Shown in pieces: positions 46,501 to 59,700 of a stretch of DNA of 64,000 nucleotides. The position numbers and the translations under genes were made by a program. Numbering within the stretch: position 1 is the stretch's first letter; the number at the start of each line of letters is the position of its first letter. The notes below the pieces were generated by a model, which did no database searches, was not told the DNA's origin, and worked only from the letters and a program-made list of their open reading frames with translations. This DNA comes from Aquila chrysaetos chrysaetos (lineage: Eukaryota; Chordata; Aves; Accipitriformes; Accipitridae): positions 9,882,743 to 9,946,742 of the forward strand of contig NC_044027.1 in the NCBI RefSeq assembly GCF_900496995.4, given 5' to 3'.

Positions 46501-49500
46501 ATATTTACGCCTGCTCAGCACAGTGCTGTCGTGTGCCAGGATGGGGCTGTGGCTTTCCCACTCCACGCGTTCAGTCTTGGGGCAAGGGAGGATGGGGTTG
46601 AGCCCAGGGTGCTTGCTTAAAGCAGTGTGGTGGGAGAGGGGAAAGGCTGGGCCTCAGGGTGCTTTCCCCGTCCCCCCCAGCTGTCGCTGGGCTGGATCCT
46701 GCATCGGCACCATCCTGCTCCCTGGATGCTGGCAGTCCCTGGGCAGCCAGAGCTGCTTAAAAATAGTGACAGATAACAAACCAGTACGGTTCTTGGGGCA
46801 GTTTGGGCCGATCGCACCGGCAGCAGTGTCTGGCAGCCCAGGTTGATCAGTGCCATGGGGGTTTCCCCCTCCATGCCAAAGCCACCTTGTGCAGGGGGGG
46901 TGTCTGCCGGCTGCAGTGCCATGGGACCCCTTTCCTGCTTTCGCTCATTAGTCCTGCTCTGCATGTGTTACCAGTGGAAACAGAAGTAGCTGAAGTTCAT
47001 CTCTGCAAACGAGGCTTTGAAGTGGGGGAAAAAATGTCAAAAACTTCCCCTGTTTATTTTTGTCTCCTGGGTGCCTCGCGCTCAGCAAAGGCCTTTGCTG
47101 GGCTGCAGGTGCTGCAGCGAGTCGTTCCCGCATGGCGCTGGCGATGCCGGGGCTCGTGTGTTGGCTCTGAAGCCGTTCTCCTGCAAAGCCCTGGTGGCGT
47201 GGCTCCCTGGGCATCACCAAAGTGTCCTGAGCTGCCGTTGTGCTGTGAATGAAATGGGGCTGGTGGGGAATCCTGTGCATCTGTGAGGCTGTTTTGGCCA
47301 AGAAACTTGCTCTCCAGTTCCCGAACTCACCCAGTGATGCCAGGATCTGTGCCCACTGTGTCTTACACTGGCCAAGTGCAGAAAAAGTCCTGTTGATGCT
47401 GAAGCGGTGCTTTGCTTGGCTGTGCTGTTTCTCTCCTTTCCCTCTGGTCGCTGCCGTGCATCACCACTGCCCGGTCTCCTGCAGCTCCTCAGCCAGTGTT
47501 TGGCCATGGGCAGGACTCTCTGTTGCTCATACAGCAAGCGCTGGAAAGAGAACTGGTGCAGAGTGAAGCCTCTTGCTTGAGCTGGGGAGTTGCCTGTCCC
47601 GCATCCCTTTGCCATGTCCCAGCTCTCACGGCAGTGGGTTTCACCTGTGGGCTGTAAACCCCCTTGTGTTAGGGGCTGCTTTAATATCTCCATTAATTCT
47701 CCTTGCCTTTGCAGTATGGAAAACCAGGAATCATTTCTCTGAAGGTGCAAAGGGATCCTCAGGCAGAATGAGGCTGAAGTCCCCGAGGAAAAGGCAGGAT
47801 GTCTCCAGGTTCGGGGGAGGGAGGCTGCCCCGGGCTGGGTGCTGCAGGGAGGAGCAGCACATAGATACAGAGCTCATACAGAGCCGCTCCTGGCACAGCA
47901 TCGCCGTTGCGCTCCCCGGGGGCTGTTGTCCCCCAAAGTCCCTGATGTGCCATCAGCTGAAGCAGGCGATGGAGCAGCTGGAGAGGGCTTAGCGGAGGGA
48001 CCGTGTGTGTGGGAATGGGGGTCGGGTCTGGCTAAAAGGGGCAGAGAAACATCTGGAGGGTTTGTCCAGGGCTGAAGCAGGCTCTCAGTCCCGCAGGACA
48101 CTAAATTCAACTTTCCTCTGTGACTTTTTCTGCTCTGTCCTGGAGCCTCCCAAGCCTTTAACCAACAGGGCAGCACAGCCCCTGCCTTCAGTGGCAGGTT
48201 GGGCACAGGCAAAATTACACCTGTAATTAAACTGTCCCTGCCGCCGCACTGGGAGGCGAGTGGCCCGTTAGGGAGCACTGCTGGTCCCAGACCACTTTGT
48301 GTTCATGAGCGAGGAGTAATTAGTGACTTTGCAGCCTCGCGAGGCTGGAGGGTGGAAGAGAGGGTTGATTTGAAGTGTAACAGCCTTGCTCTGGCTGTGT
48401 GGGAAGCAGTGCAGTGGCCGGCAGCCTTGGAGATGCCAGATGAAGTGAGTAGCAGCGATGCATCTGTTCCTTGCAAGAGGATTTTTGCTGCCAAATTTTG
48501 GGAAGCTGAAGAGAAAGGTGCTGGAGGGATGTTTTGGCCCATCCTGGGGAGTAAAACAGGGAAAGAGGATGGGGCTGCAGAGAGGGGCAGGGGTGGCCCA
48601 GGGCTATGGCTCTGGGGCCGTTAAGGCCAGATGTGCCACCCGCTCCAGCCAACACAGGGAGGTTTCCAGGGACTGACTCTGGGTGTGTCGGGGTGTTTCC
48701 AGCCATGTTGGGGTGTTGGAGCCCCCGTGGCAGGGCTGGAGGCTCAGACCTGGGGGTGCAACCCCCCTATCCGCACATGCAGGGGCTGCCGTGCGTGGCT
48801 GAGCCTGCTCTGGCCTCGGGGCTCTTCTGTCTCATGCCATCAGTTTGGCTTTTTGGTTTTGGCTGCTAACTGGCTAAGGCGGGTAAATCCATAAGCACAA
48901 TAATGTCCCTGGTCATGCCGGGCAGCAGGTGATGATGGGGGGGCTGCATTGCCAGCTCACCCCAGTGCAATGCTGGGAGAGGTTCCCCAGATGTGGGCAA
49001 TGAAAGAAGCTGCATTTCAGTCTCAGTAGCATTCGGAGGGAGTTCATCCTGGGGGCACGGGATGAGCACCTGAATGGGGCGATAACTGGAGTGGTTGTTG
49101 CTATTGCAGAAGAGCAAACTTGCATCAGCTTAATCTCTGCTGGGAAGGGATGAAAGCCAACAAGGATGGGGATGCTCTGCTAGGGAACAAAAGTAATTCC
49201 TTTTGAAACAATCTACTTGCAAAATGGGTTGAACTAGACCAAAATGAAGTGCTTAGCAGGCCTTTTCCCCCCAGAACAAGGGAGTTTAGGGCTGGCAGGT
49301 TTGTTTTAAATTCACATTAAAGCCCTCCTGAGGGGGCTTCTGGTTTTAGCTTTGTAGGATATGAAATGAGTTACAGACTCCACAAGTTGAAGCTGTGCTA
49401 CCCAAAGCGCTCGAGTGCACCCGGCTGCTTAACGCAAAGTCAACTTTTGCCAGAATTTGCCTTTTGTTTGTGCAAAAAGCTGCAGTAAGCTGGCAATAAG

Positions 49501-52500
49501 GTGTTTTTCTTTAAAAAACAAAGCTTTTGCCCCCCAAATGTCTACCCAGCTGCACTAATAGCCTCAGACACTACATGGCACCTCTTCAATGCAGCCTTAT
49601 TCTGTGTATCTAAGGCCAAATCCTGCAAGCTGTAAGAATTGCCTTAAAAATGCTTAATTAAATTTTTTTCCCCTTTAAAGTTCCAGCTCCTGAAAGCACG
49701 TGATTGCAAGGAGCTGACAACAGAAAATCACTGCTTTTGGGTAAGCACCAACATAACAAAAACCACCAACATAGAACCTCCTGCTATTTTCTTTGAAAAA
49801 AACCCCCTCATGACTCTAGCAAACAAAGTCACGCTGGTTTGAGCTGGTTTGAATGCCCGGGCTGGCATCAGGGAGGGTTTGATGTGAGGAGCAAGGGAAG
49901 TGAAAAAGCTTTGCATTTGTGTAAGACTGCAAAATCGGGTTGCCAAACAGGATATAGGCTGGGAGATCAGCTGGGCGAGGAGGCTGTGGCAAGCCGGCCG
50001 TCTTGCTTGGGTGCATCGCTTGCTGGTGCTTATAATCCTATTTACGATAAATGGTAGTTAATCTTTTTGGTGGTTTGCTGCTTATTTAGAGACTCTGCTC
50101 AGAGCACTTTGCTGCTATGGGAGTTTTGATGCGCTTTGAGATTTAATTTTGCTAAAATAAATGCTGTTGGTCAAAAATCCCCTGGCTTTGCGTCCCAGGA
50201 GGCTGGCTGGAGCCCGGGGAGGGATTTCACAGGGCAGCAGTGGGACCCTTTGTCCTGTCCCAAAGCAAAGAGCTGCAGAAAAAGCTGGGAGCTGGGCAAG
50301 ACCGCCATGGAACAGGGCTCCTGGCTGTGGTGTGGGGAACTCGTGACTCATGATTTCTTTCTCTAAAGAAATGGGAAGAAACTTCTCCCTGCAAGTCACA
50401 GCTTGATGGGTCCATCTTGGCAGAGATCACAGGGAAATTGGTCCTTCTTGATGGCCAAGAAACCCTTGGGCACCCCGGCCCCACCGCCTATTGCCCAGCA
50501 AGCCGAGGCAGCCCTGCTTTGTGGTTCCTGCAGGCAGCCTTGCCTCCCCCAGCTCCAGGCTGTGGGTGACCCAGGGGAAGGCTCAGGTGAAATTTAGCCT
50601 GGCTGTTCACCTGTCTAACGGGTTTTGTGTTCCTACTCATGCCAAGCCACCCCGTGCTGCTTTTCCTGCACTGGCAATCTGCAAATTGTAGCTGCTTGGC
50701 CAGAGATCGGCCCCTTTTGCTTTGGCTTCCCGAAGTCATACGTGTGCTGCGTGCCCCCTTTTTTTTCCCTTGATTTCTTTTCCTACAGCCTGAAGCGACT
50801 GCCAGAGGATTAAAAAATAAATTCAAACAAAAACCTTGCAGTGGGAAACTGCTTGGTGTTTACACCTGGGTTTTATTCTGTCTGTGGGCTGGAGGAGCGG
50901 GGATGCTCAGAGGCTGCATGAGGATGCTCAGGGTGGCCCATGCCCTGTGCCCCTGCTCTGTGAGCCCTTTCTGCTGCCTGTTCAGAGCAACCTTACTCTA
51001 ACAAATGCACGCACATCCCTGAAGCTGAAAATAACCTCCAAGATAATTTATAAGAGCTTCCTGCAAACAGAACCTAATGCACCTTCTGTGCTGAGAGGGA
51101 GCTTGGGCTTTTATTGGCAGCTCATGAGACCCGCAAGGCTGGAGGGGAATCACTGGCTTTGCAACAGGGTTCCTCTGTGACCTTGAGCCACCTCCTCACT
51201 CCTCAAAGTCAGTAGGTATTGCAAGGTGTTATCTCCCCATAGCTGAGAGGAGACCTCACTCCCCACAGTGGCTGCCCAGGAGAGGTGGAGAGGTGTGAGC
51301 ATGGGAAGGCTCACCAACCAGCTGAGCGAGGAGCTGCCAAAACCAGCCGGCGTGGCACGTGGAGGAAAGGACATATTGAGCTACTCCAGGAGGAGTGCTT
51401 TATCTCTGGCTATGAAGGTGGAGAGGCAGCTACACTCACACCGGGCCAAATGCCCCCTTGCATATGCGTGAAGGCTGAAGGACAGCAGGGACCTGCTTGA
51501 AATCCCTCCTTGCCTGGTTCAGAGCAGGGTTTGAAGCCTCCACCATGCCCAGGGAGAGCCCCTGCCGTGGGCTTCCACTGCCTGGACTGGGCCGGCCTTG
51601 GTGGGTCTGGAGCCACCAGTGGGTTGGAGTCCTCCCAGCGGGACAGATCACGGTTTGGGGTCTCCCAGGCTTCTCTTGGGGTAGGAGTGAGCAGTGCACT
51701 GGCTGGGCTCTCCTGCTGCTGGCTTTGCCAGTGCGCGCGTGGGAAATGGGTGGGATGAGTCTGAGCAGGAGGATTCCAGCTTTACAGGAGGCACATGCGT
51801 TGGTGCTGGGCACTTTGGTGGCCATCGAAGCACTGGTTGAGTTGGGACTGTGGATTCCCCAGGCATGTTCTGGTATGACAGACATAAAGAGTTATGTGTA
51901 TGTGTATGCATATATATCTATATGTGTGTGTGTATGTACAGGAAAAGGTATAGCAGTACTGCTTGAATGAAGAGAAAGTGGTTTGGGTGCGAACATCTAG
52001 ATGTAAGATTTGCTGTTGCTTAAATGTGTTTTAACTGTAAAGGGAAACTGTCAATTCAGCTGTTTTGTAGGAAAAGTGTAAAAGTGAGTGTGTATTGGGG
52101 ATAGGGAAATGCCAGTGCAGCCCCCCCAGGCACGGTGCTGAGTGGTCTCTGCTAAACCCTTCAGCACCGCTCTGACCCACCTTGGCCACCTCCTGCCGCA
52201 TCCCAGCAGCCCGCAGCATCCCCAGCCAGTTACTGTGGACCTACTGAGCCGCACTCACCCGCACACCAGCCTTTCTTCACTGTGTCCCCCTCGCTTTTCC
52301 TTGGCTAGAGAAAACTGCCTCTTCCACAGCGGTGCACGCAGGAAAATTCCCACCTGCTCTCCCCCCAGCCCCTCTAATCCCTTTATGGTGTTTGTGCCGG
52401 GCTCCCCCACGCCAGCCCTGCTCTTTGCCTTGCCTCTAATCTCCCATCAAACTGTTTGGGCAGGAGACAAACCACCGCAGGTTATTCATACCCAAACCTG

Positions 52501-55500
52501 GGGAGAGGAAACACTCTTGCCTGGGGGTCTATGGTCCAGGGCTCTGGGAGATGCTTTTGGGGTTTAACAACCAGGGTGAAACCCCCTCGGTTCTAAGCAG
52601 TGTCCTGAATCCTGGAGGATAATTTAGAGTAAAAACCAAACTCTCCATCCCAATATCTCTGCTTTTTGCTGTGCCCAGGGATGATCCTTCCCAGGCAGGA
52701 GTGGGGAGGGATCTGACAGCCAAGGCTGCAGGGTCCCTAGCCCAAATCTCCTGCCCTGCTGTAGCACCAGCTTGTAGCTGGGGTGAAGGTGTTAGAAGTC
52801 ACCCCAGGAGGTAAGTTAGTCCCTGTTTAACCCCTTCTTGGTAAAGCCTGTTGTGTTACTGAAGTTTTTCAATGTGGAAAATTTGCTAAGGCTTTTATTA
52901 CTACTATTAAAGCAAAGGCTTTAATAATATCTTTGGTGTATTTTGGCAAGGCTGGAAAATGCTTGGGCTAATAAAAGTCTCAAAGTCAGAGAGATAAAAA
53001 TGGAAAGTATTTAAGCCTTGGCCAGGTCTCCCCAGGAGAGCGCTCTGGGTATTGCTGGCTGCAGGTTGATGGCCGTCGCCCAAAAAAAAGGTGCTGGGAA
53101 AGGGAACAGCCCTGCCGCATCCTGCAACATTGCCTGCAGCTGCTGGGCGATCCCTGTGGGTACCGGGATGGCATCTCAACCGCTGTGGCGGAGGTGATGG
53201 TTGGTCTGTGCTGTAGCAACAAAGCAGAATCAGCTTCTCTTCCTGACGTCCTTTATCTCAAGAAACCCCTCTGTGCTGTGCTGCAGCTCGAAACAGTCTT
53301 CAGTAAAGTCCTCCAGAGATATAATCTGTGACCTTTTACTTCTACAAGGACAGCCCTGCTCCCTTCCTGCCTTCAGCTCCTTCGGCCGCCTGACCTTGGG
53401 CCGGTCACTGATTCCCCGAGTCGGGTGCCTCGTGGTGGTTAATATTTACTGTACCTGGCGTGGAGGGGAGCGGGCAGGAACCTGCTGATTGCAAAGAGCG
53501 TGGGCTTGCTTGGGGGATAAAATATTATTCAAGAGGCTCGAGGATCCAGGTGTGAATTGTGTTTGGTGTTATTAACGTAACATAGAGTTGATGCTACAGA
53601 AATGGCTGGAATTAGACTGTGGTGAGGTAAATCTTGATCCCAAGAAAAACGGAATTAAGCAGGTGCCCAACATTGTATGGCAGAAATACTTTCTTCTGCT
53701 TACTAAGATCCCTTTTGACATGAAATAACTCAGTACCAATCATATATTTGGTGAGCTGCCTCAGTTGCGGTGTTTGGGCAGGGATGGGACCCTGGCCGTG
53801 CGCCCACAGGTTGGCGTTGTCCCTGCTGCCCCCAAACAGCTGTAAACACATGGTGTTTGCCCTCCTGGGGCCGGGTGGGCTTTGACCGGGTAAGGGATTA
53901 TTGGTGTTTATTCTGTCTCCCCATTTGGGTATTTTGGTGCTCAGTTCCAGTCGTTCAAAGAGGAGCTCTGCTCCCCAAACCAGATTACTAGTGAGCATTA
54001 ACACAGCCTGAATTTTGTTTCGTTTCTCCACGGTTTTGAGCCCACTCGTGCTTTGGGGTGTTTCTGCACAGCTGGGCACATCCAGGAGGGAAACTGGGGC
54101 TTTCATTGGGAATAAATGAGGCTCTCCCATACCTAGCTGACTCAGGGAGGTGCAGGGTCTTTGCTGAACCCTGGCATCTCACATGAACACACTGTTGCTG
54201 GTCCTGCTGTCTGCTGTGAAGGATGCAACACATCAGGCTCTGGAGAGATGGCTCACCTCTCCCTGGGTTGGGTTTATGATGCTTCCCAAGGGATGCAGGT
54301 CCACCTCCGTCCTCCCTGCTTTTTGTGAAAACTCAGCATCAGCCCCTGCTTCGCCACCCCGGAGGCCAGTCCCGTGGGCTCCGGGTCCCCAAGCGGGGCA
54401 GAGATGGGTGCATGGGGCCAAGGGAGCCGGCAGAGCCACTGACACCTCCATCGCTCTCGCTGGCTTGGCCGTGTGTCGCAACGCCTCCGGGAAATGCTGC
54501 CGCTGGGTTGCACACCCAGGGGTACATTTCCTCCTGTGCTGCTGCCCCGCTTGGGACGATTTCCAAACAGGAATGAGGAAACGCTGAGCTTTGCAACCAC
54601 ATTCATAGATGTGTCCCTAACATACCCCGGAGAGGGAGGTGGCTGCTTTAGAGCTGCACCCGAGTTTCAGCTACAAGAGACCCTGCACGTCACCCGGGCA
54701 GCATCAGGACACGGGTAACACAGAGGAGACCCATGCGGCTCTGCCACCGCTGCTCTGGGGAACCTCAGGCACATCCCTGTGTGCCAACCTCCTTCACACG
54801 GGCAGTGCCCACAGGCAGTGGGACGGGTGACGTCTGGCCTGCCCACAGCCCGCTGCCACTGATGTCACCACCCGGGGACCAAAATGACTAATTAAGTTTT
54901 GCTTCTCTCTGCCAATCTCATTTCCTGGTTCTTGTGCAATTGCAGATGCTTTCAGGTTTCTTCCCGGTTGTTTACCCGCCCGCAGGACCAAAACACCTTC
55001 AGAAGAAAAACAGAGCTGGGGGTTTGGGGTCGGTGCCTGGAGAGGAGGTGTGATGGGGGGGCAGTTTGTAGGTCTGTGCCTGGCGAGGAGGTGTCCTTGG
55101 GGTGGGCATCAACTGTGAAGGGTTTTTTTTTTTAGCCACTCTGATGCAGATGTTTTACTGTTTTGCAGAAAAACATTCCTGGAGGTGAGTCAGGCAGCCG
55201 CAAGCATGAGCCTGCCTTAAGGACTGGGGGAATTAGCAAAACCCCAAACTGCTTTGGAGCCCGGTCATGCTTTCAAGCCTTTTCTTCTCTTGTAACATTG
55301 AAAAACTGCTTAAAAACTGAGGCTGGAGAGTTGCGGTGTGCTCACCTGGCTGGGTTTGCTGGGAGTTTATTTGAAATTCTACCCTCCTCCCAGAAAAAAA
55401 TACCAGAGTATTTGAGATAACACCCGGGAGGTGCCAGCGCGAGCTTTTTCTGCGTCCCCGTTCGTGCCCGGTTGTGTGCTGGCACGTTTTTGGATCTGTC

Positions 55501-56400
55501 TGCTCTACCAAACGTGAACCCTGTAACGCTGTACCTATGGAAAACAAAAAAGGCAATGGCCTGTTTAATTAGTATAATTGAGATTTGGGTTTGGCTCAAT
55601 AGCTGAAAATTGCTGCTACATTGAAATAATGTACTCAAATTCATACCTGTTGGCTTAGGTTTTTTAGCTGACTGTAAATCAGATCAGAGCCATTGCTGTG
55701 TGTGGATAGTTTGGGGTTTTAAACGTACTTGACTATGCTCTGGTGCTTAAAAATGTGAAAAAATGTACTTTAGCTTGAGGGTTTATAGATGTGAGAGGCT
55801 AAAGTGGGTGATTTCAGTGGTTTCCCAGTAGCTCGCCCTGCAGCCCTCAGTCTTTCGTTCCTTCAGAGCACCGACACCTGGGAGGCAAACACAGCCACAG
55901 ACGGGTGGGCAGGAGTCGTCCCTGGGGTGTCCAGGGCAGGATGGGGGGGGACAGGGGTGGTGGTAGGGCTGCCAGGGATCTGGTTGCCCCTGTCCCCAGG
56001 GATCCGGTTGCTTGTGGCCCCGGGGCCAGCCAGGCACCCTGACCCGTTCCCAGGAATGGCCTCTCCGCAGGGCACGGTCCCAGCAAGGTTTTTGGGGTGC
56101 CCGGGGCAGGGGGGGGCACGCCACACCGGCCTCACGGGCTCTGGCAGGGCTGGGGGCAAAACACCCTCTCGCATGTAAGAGGACAACCGTGCAAAAAGGG
56201 AGGACACGTGCAGTATGGGGGCAGGCGGTGGTAAATAACAGCAAATAACTTGTCATTTTTTAATAAAGCGGTATTTTAACAATGTGATACTTACTGGTTT
56301 TCATACGTACTATTTTAATAAGAAAGAAAAACCATACGGAACTGGTTATCCGTAACCCCGGGGGGCCGCAGCCCGGCGCGCTGCCGCAGCCGCCCCGGGG
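43560..56400. other. GC-rich stretch without supported gene
   Basis: About 12.8 kb upstream of the glutamine synthetase gene. Many overlapping open frames of 60-225 codons occur on both strands, as expected for GC-rich DNA, but none has a recognisable domain or a consistent codon pattern. A TG/TA-rich microsatellite lies near 51893-51940. Distal regulatory elements or a non-coding RNA cannot be excluded from sequence alone. Confidence 0.5.
51893..51940. repeat. Imperfect TG/TA microsatellite
   Basis: Alternating pyrimidine-purine sequence with TGTATG, CATATATAT and (TG)n stretches. It falls inside an open frame that I regard as chance. Confidence 0.85.
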
Positions 56401-56461
56401 CGGAGCCGCCTCCGCGCCGCCCCACCCCCCCAACCCGCCGCGCGGGGCGGCCGCGGGCGCG

Positions 56462-56467
56462 TATAAA
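56462..56467 (+). promoter_or_regulatory. TATA box of the glutamine synthetase gene
   Basis: TATAAA sits in a very GC-rich promoter and predicts transcription starting near 56490-56497. A good donor (CCG then GTGAGC) follows at 56504 and an acceptor (CTCTCGCAG) ends at 56706, so the leader is probably spliced. Using this TATA box the first exon would be only about 10-15 nt. The start may therefore lie upstream, or the leader may remain unspliced. Confidence 0.6.
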
Positions 56468-56518
56468 GCGCAGCGGGAGCGGGCGCGGGCAGCGCTGGGG
56501 CCGGTGAGCGGTGGGGCC

Positions 56519-56535
56519 GCGGGTTCGAGTCCCGC
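56519..56535 (+). other. Perfect tRNA T-arm / B-box-like element
   Basis: GCGGG TTCGAGT CCCGC forms a 5-bp stem with a 7-nt loop that fits the TTCRANY T-loop. The inner GGTTCGAGTCC matches the polymerase III B box consensus. No matching acceptor stem, D arm or anticodon arm is visible upstream, so this is not a tRNA gene. It may be a TFIIIC-binding site, a tRNA-derived remnant, or chance in GC-rich DNA. Confidence 0.5.
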
Positions 56536-56716
56536 GGGGGGACACTCCGCTTCGCGGTGGGGAGGGGGCAGCCGGGCCGGGTCTGCCTGTGCAGCGCCGA
56601 GCAGCCGGGCAGGAGGTTGGGGGTGGCTTATTTTTGGGGGTGGGGTGGGCGTGCGTTGCAAATACACGGGGGGAAATGGGCAGGGGGTGATGCCGCGCTC
56701 TCGCAGGGCCGTCGCC

Positions 56717-59700
56717 ATGTCGGTGTCGCACAGCTCCAGGCTGAACAAGCTGGTGCGGGAGCAGTACATGAGGCTGCCCCAGGATGGGCTGGTACAGGTC
56801 ACCTACGTCTGGATCGACGGCAGCGGCGAGGGCGTGCGATGCAAGAGCAGGACCCTCGATAAGGAGCCCAAGAGCATCGAAGGTAACACCGCTGCTTATC
56901 CCTCTGGACGATGGGTGACATGGTGGAGGGCCCCGAGCCTGGCCAGGGAAAATTTCTGGGGTGCTTTGTGTGGTGGGAGTTGGCACTTGGCTCTCCCTGG
57001 TTGCGCGGCACCGGTGATACCCGCTGCAGTTCTGTCTTTGGGTTATATCAAGCGGCAGGGTAAATATCCAGCCTGCATCACTGCGGTTTGCTTAATCTGT
57101 AATCTCTGTCATTAGCGCTGGGGAGGACGAGATCCTCGCCCCTTTCCACCAGGCAAACAGGCATGGAGACCTGTTGGCATCCGGATGGGGTTTGGCAGAC
57201 GGAGGTGAAGTGGCCAGGGCTGATCCTGCCTGTACCCTGATGATGCTGGTGGGGGGTGAACACACTGATGCTCAGGGAGCACTGCTGGGCTCTGGGGATG
57301 TGCAAGAAAACCTTTGTGGCTGTCATCCCATGGCACTCGGTGCCCTCTGGGCACTCCGTCCTGGGTCTGAGCCACCAGCACTTGGCACGATCCATGAGGG
57401 ATACCTTTTCCCAATCCCACTTCCCTCTCTGTCCCCCTCCTGCCTTGCAGACGTCCCCGAGTGGAATTTCGATGGCTCCAGTACGGCGCAGGCAGAGGGC
57501 TCCAACAGTGACATGTTCCTGGTGCCCGTCCGCATGTTCAGGGACCCTTTTTGCCTGGACCCCAACAAGCTGGTGCTCTGCGAAGTGCTGAAGTACAACA
57601 GGAAACCTGCAGGTGAGCCCCTCCAGTGTGCACCCCCCAGCTCCTGAGGGTCACCCCCTTATTATTTAGGGTGCCGTCTCTCTGAGGGGCTGCTTGCTCT
57701 GGATCTGCTGGCACTGGGGAGCAGCTTGGCACCGAGCACTTGGCCCGAGGCTCCAGAATTCAAGCACTGGTGGTGGCGGTTGTTTGCAGGAACCTGTTTT
57801 AGCAGCGCAGGGTGAGGAGAAGAGCAGTGAGACGTGGAGCTCGCGGCGCTCGCCAACTCCAGCACGCCAAAGGCGTCACCTGGTTTTTGAGCCCGAGCAC
57901 ACCCAGCCCCCAGGGCTGCAGGGTTACTACGGGGGAGCCGGAGCTGGAAGCGGCAGGGGGGGTTTAATGTGCCGGGTCTGTGGCCACTCTAGTCGTTGAT
58001 GGGAAGCTGCAGAAAAAGAGGGAGAAGGTGCTGGGGAGCCACGGGCTGGCTCGGGGTGACCTTTTGCTTGTGGCCCCAGAGCACACCGGCTCTTGGTCTT
58101 ACAACCAGAGGCAGAAGTCTGTAGTCCCAGCGTCTGTCCTGTCTGTCTGATAAAGCCCCAGATGGAGGAGGTGGAGCTGGTTTGCAGGGACATGCCGAGG
58201 GGCTGCCAGAGGGGTCATTTGCAAGCAAATAACTGGTTATTTGCTGGAAAAGCAGGGTCATGTCCCTGCTGGGTGCGGAGGAGGGAGACAGCATCTGTGG
58301 GGTGATGCACGCATCTCCCTGGGAGAGGAGAGGCTGTGGGCAGCGATGGTGAAAGACGGGGCTGGTTCCTCTTCAAACATCGTCATGCCTTTCAGCCACA
58401 GGGGAAGTGTCTTGATTGAGATTCTTGCCTGGCAGCTCCTCTGCCAGAGCAATTTGTAATGAGAGCTCCTGGCCCTGGAGCTCCTGGGACTGGAGCCAGG
58501 GTAGGGAGCTCAGCCCAGAGCCCCACAGATGAGAGGGGTGCAGCCTCCAGCTCTTCCCAGGGTGGGTGTCCGTGGACGTTAAGGGCTGTGTGGGTTCTGG
58601 GAGGGAGGAATTGCCTTCCCCCTTCTCCCATCAGTGCAAGGGAGATGTCACCGTTTCTCTCCAGCCTCACGCTCTGGGCGTATGTCATAGCTGCTCCGGG
58701 GTCTTCTATTGCAATTTAAAGGCAGAATTTGCAGCCTGGAGGCTGCCTGTCCCTGTGGCAACAGTTTTTCAGCTTCTTTCCCCCTGCTCTTTGGGTCCAA
58801 CCTCTCACTCCCCTCGCCTGGCACATTGTCCCATGTCAGAATGGTTCTCTGATATCTCTATCTTCCTGGCAAAGCCCCAGTTACCCTGAGCGAAGGGCCA
58901 AGGCAGGGCCAGCCAGCCTGGATGCTAACCAAAAACACAGAGCTGGAGAAAGATAAGGATAATTAAGCTGAGGCTGGTAGAAGGAGGATGGGGGTGAGGA
59001 TGGGAGATGTATCGTCCCTGTTCCCAGATCTGTGGGATGCCTGTAGGATAGGGCTGGGGTACGGCTTCTGGTCTCTCGCTGTGTAAAATGAGGAGGAGGA
59101 TGTTCATGGACCATCAGTGGTGATTTGGGAAGTAGGCTAATTAAACCCTCTTGGCCTGTGGCCTGATGCTGTGGCAAGGGAATAGCTCTGTGAGGAGGAA
59201 ACCAGTGAGCAGGGAGCATTGCAGGAAGGGGGGATTCGCTCACTGGTTTCCTTAAGGCTTCTGTGGGAAGCGCTTGGCAGTGGTGGAGTCTCAATCCCTG
59301 AGTGGGATGGAGCAGAGTGTGGTGGGCACCTGCCCATAGCACGAGTCTAACCCAGACGTCTCTGCATCCCAGAGACCAACCTGAGACACACGTGCAAGAA
59401 GGTCATGGACTTGGTTAAGGACAGCCACCCCTGGTTCGGGATGGAGCAGGAGTACACGCTGCTGGGCATCAACGGCCACCCCTATGGCTGGCCCGACAAC
59501 GGCTTCCCTGGCCCACAGGGTAAGTGCTCCCTCCCTTCCCCAACCCAAATGCTCCCCTCGGCTCCCACCCTGCTGCTTGGGGGTGCTGCCCAGCGGCAGG
59601 CATCCCGGCCCCAACCTCAGGTGCAGTTTTCCCATCGCGTCTGACACCTGGAAGGAGCCAGGATGAGGTTAGGAGCTGTTTGCCGAAAGCGTCAGGTGCC

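Noticed and set aside
51497-51970. Plus-strand open frame of 157 codons
   Set aside because: Its C-terminal part is translated TG/TA microsatellite, and the rest has no family signature or splice support.
56315-56986. Minus-strand open frame of 223 codons over the synthetase promoter and first coding exon
   Set aside because: GC-rich antisense shadow. The synthetase exon on the plus strand explains the region.
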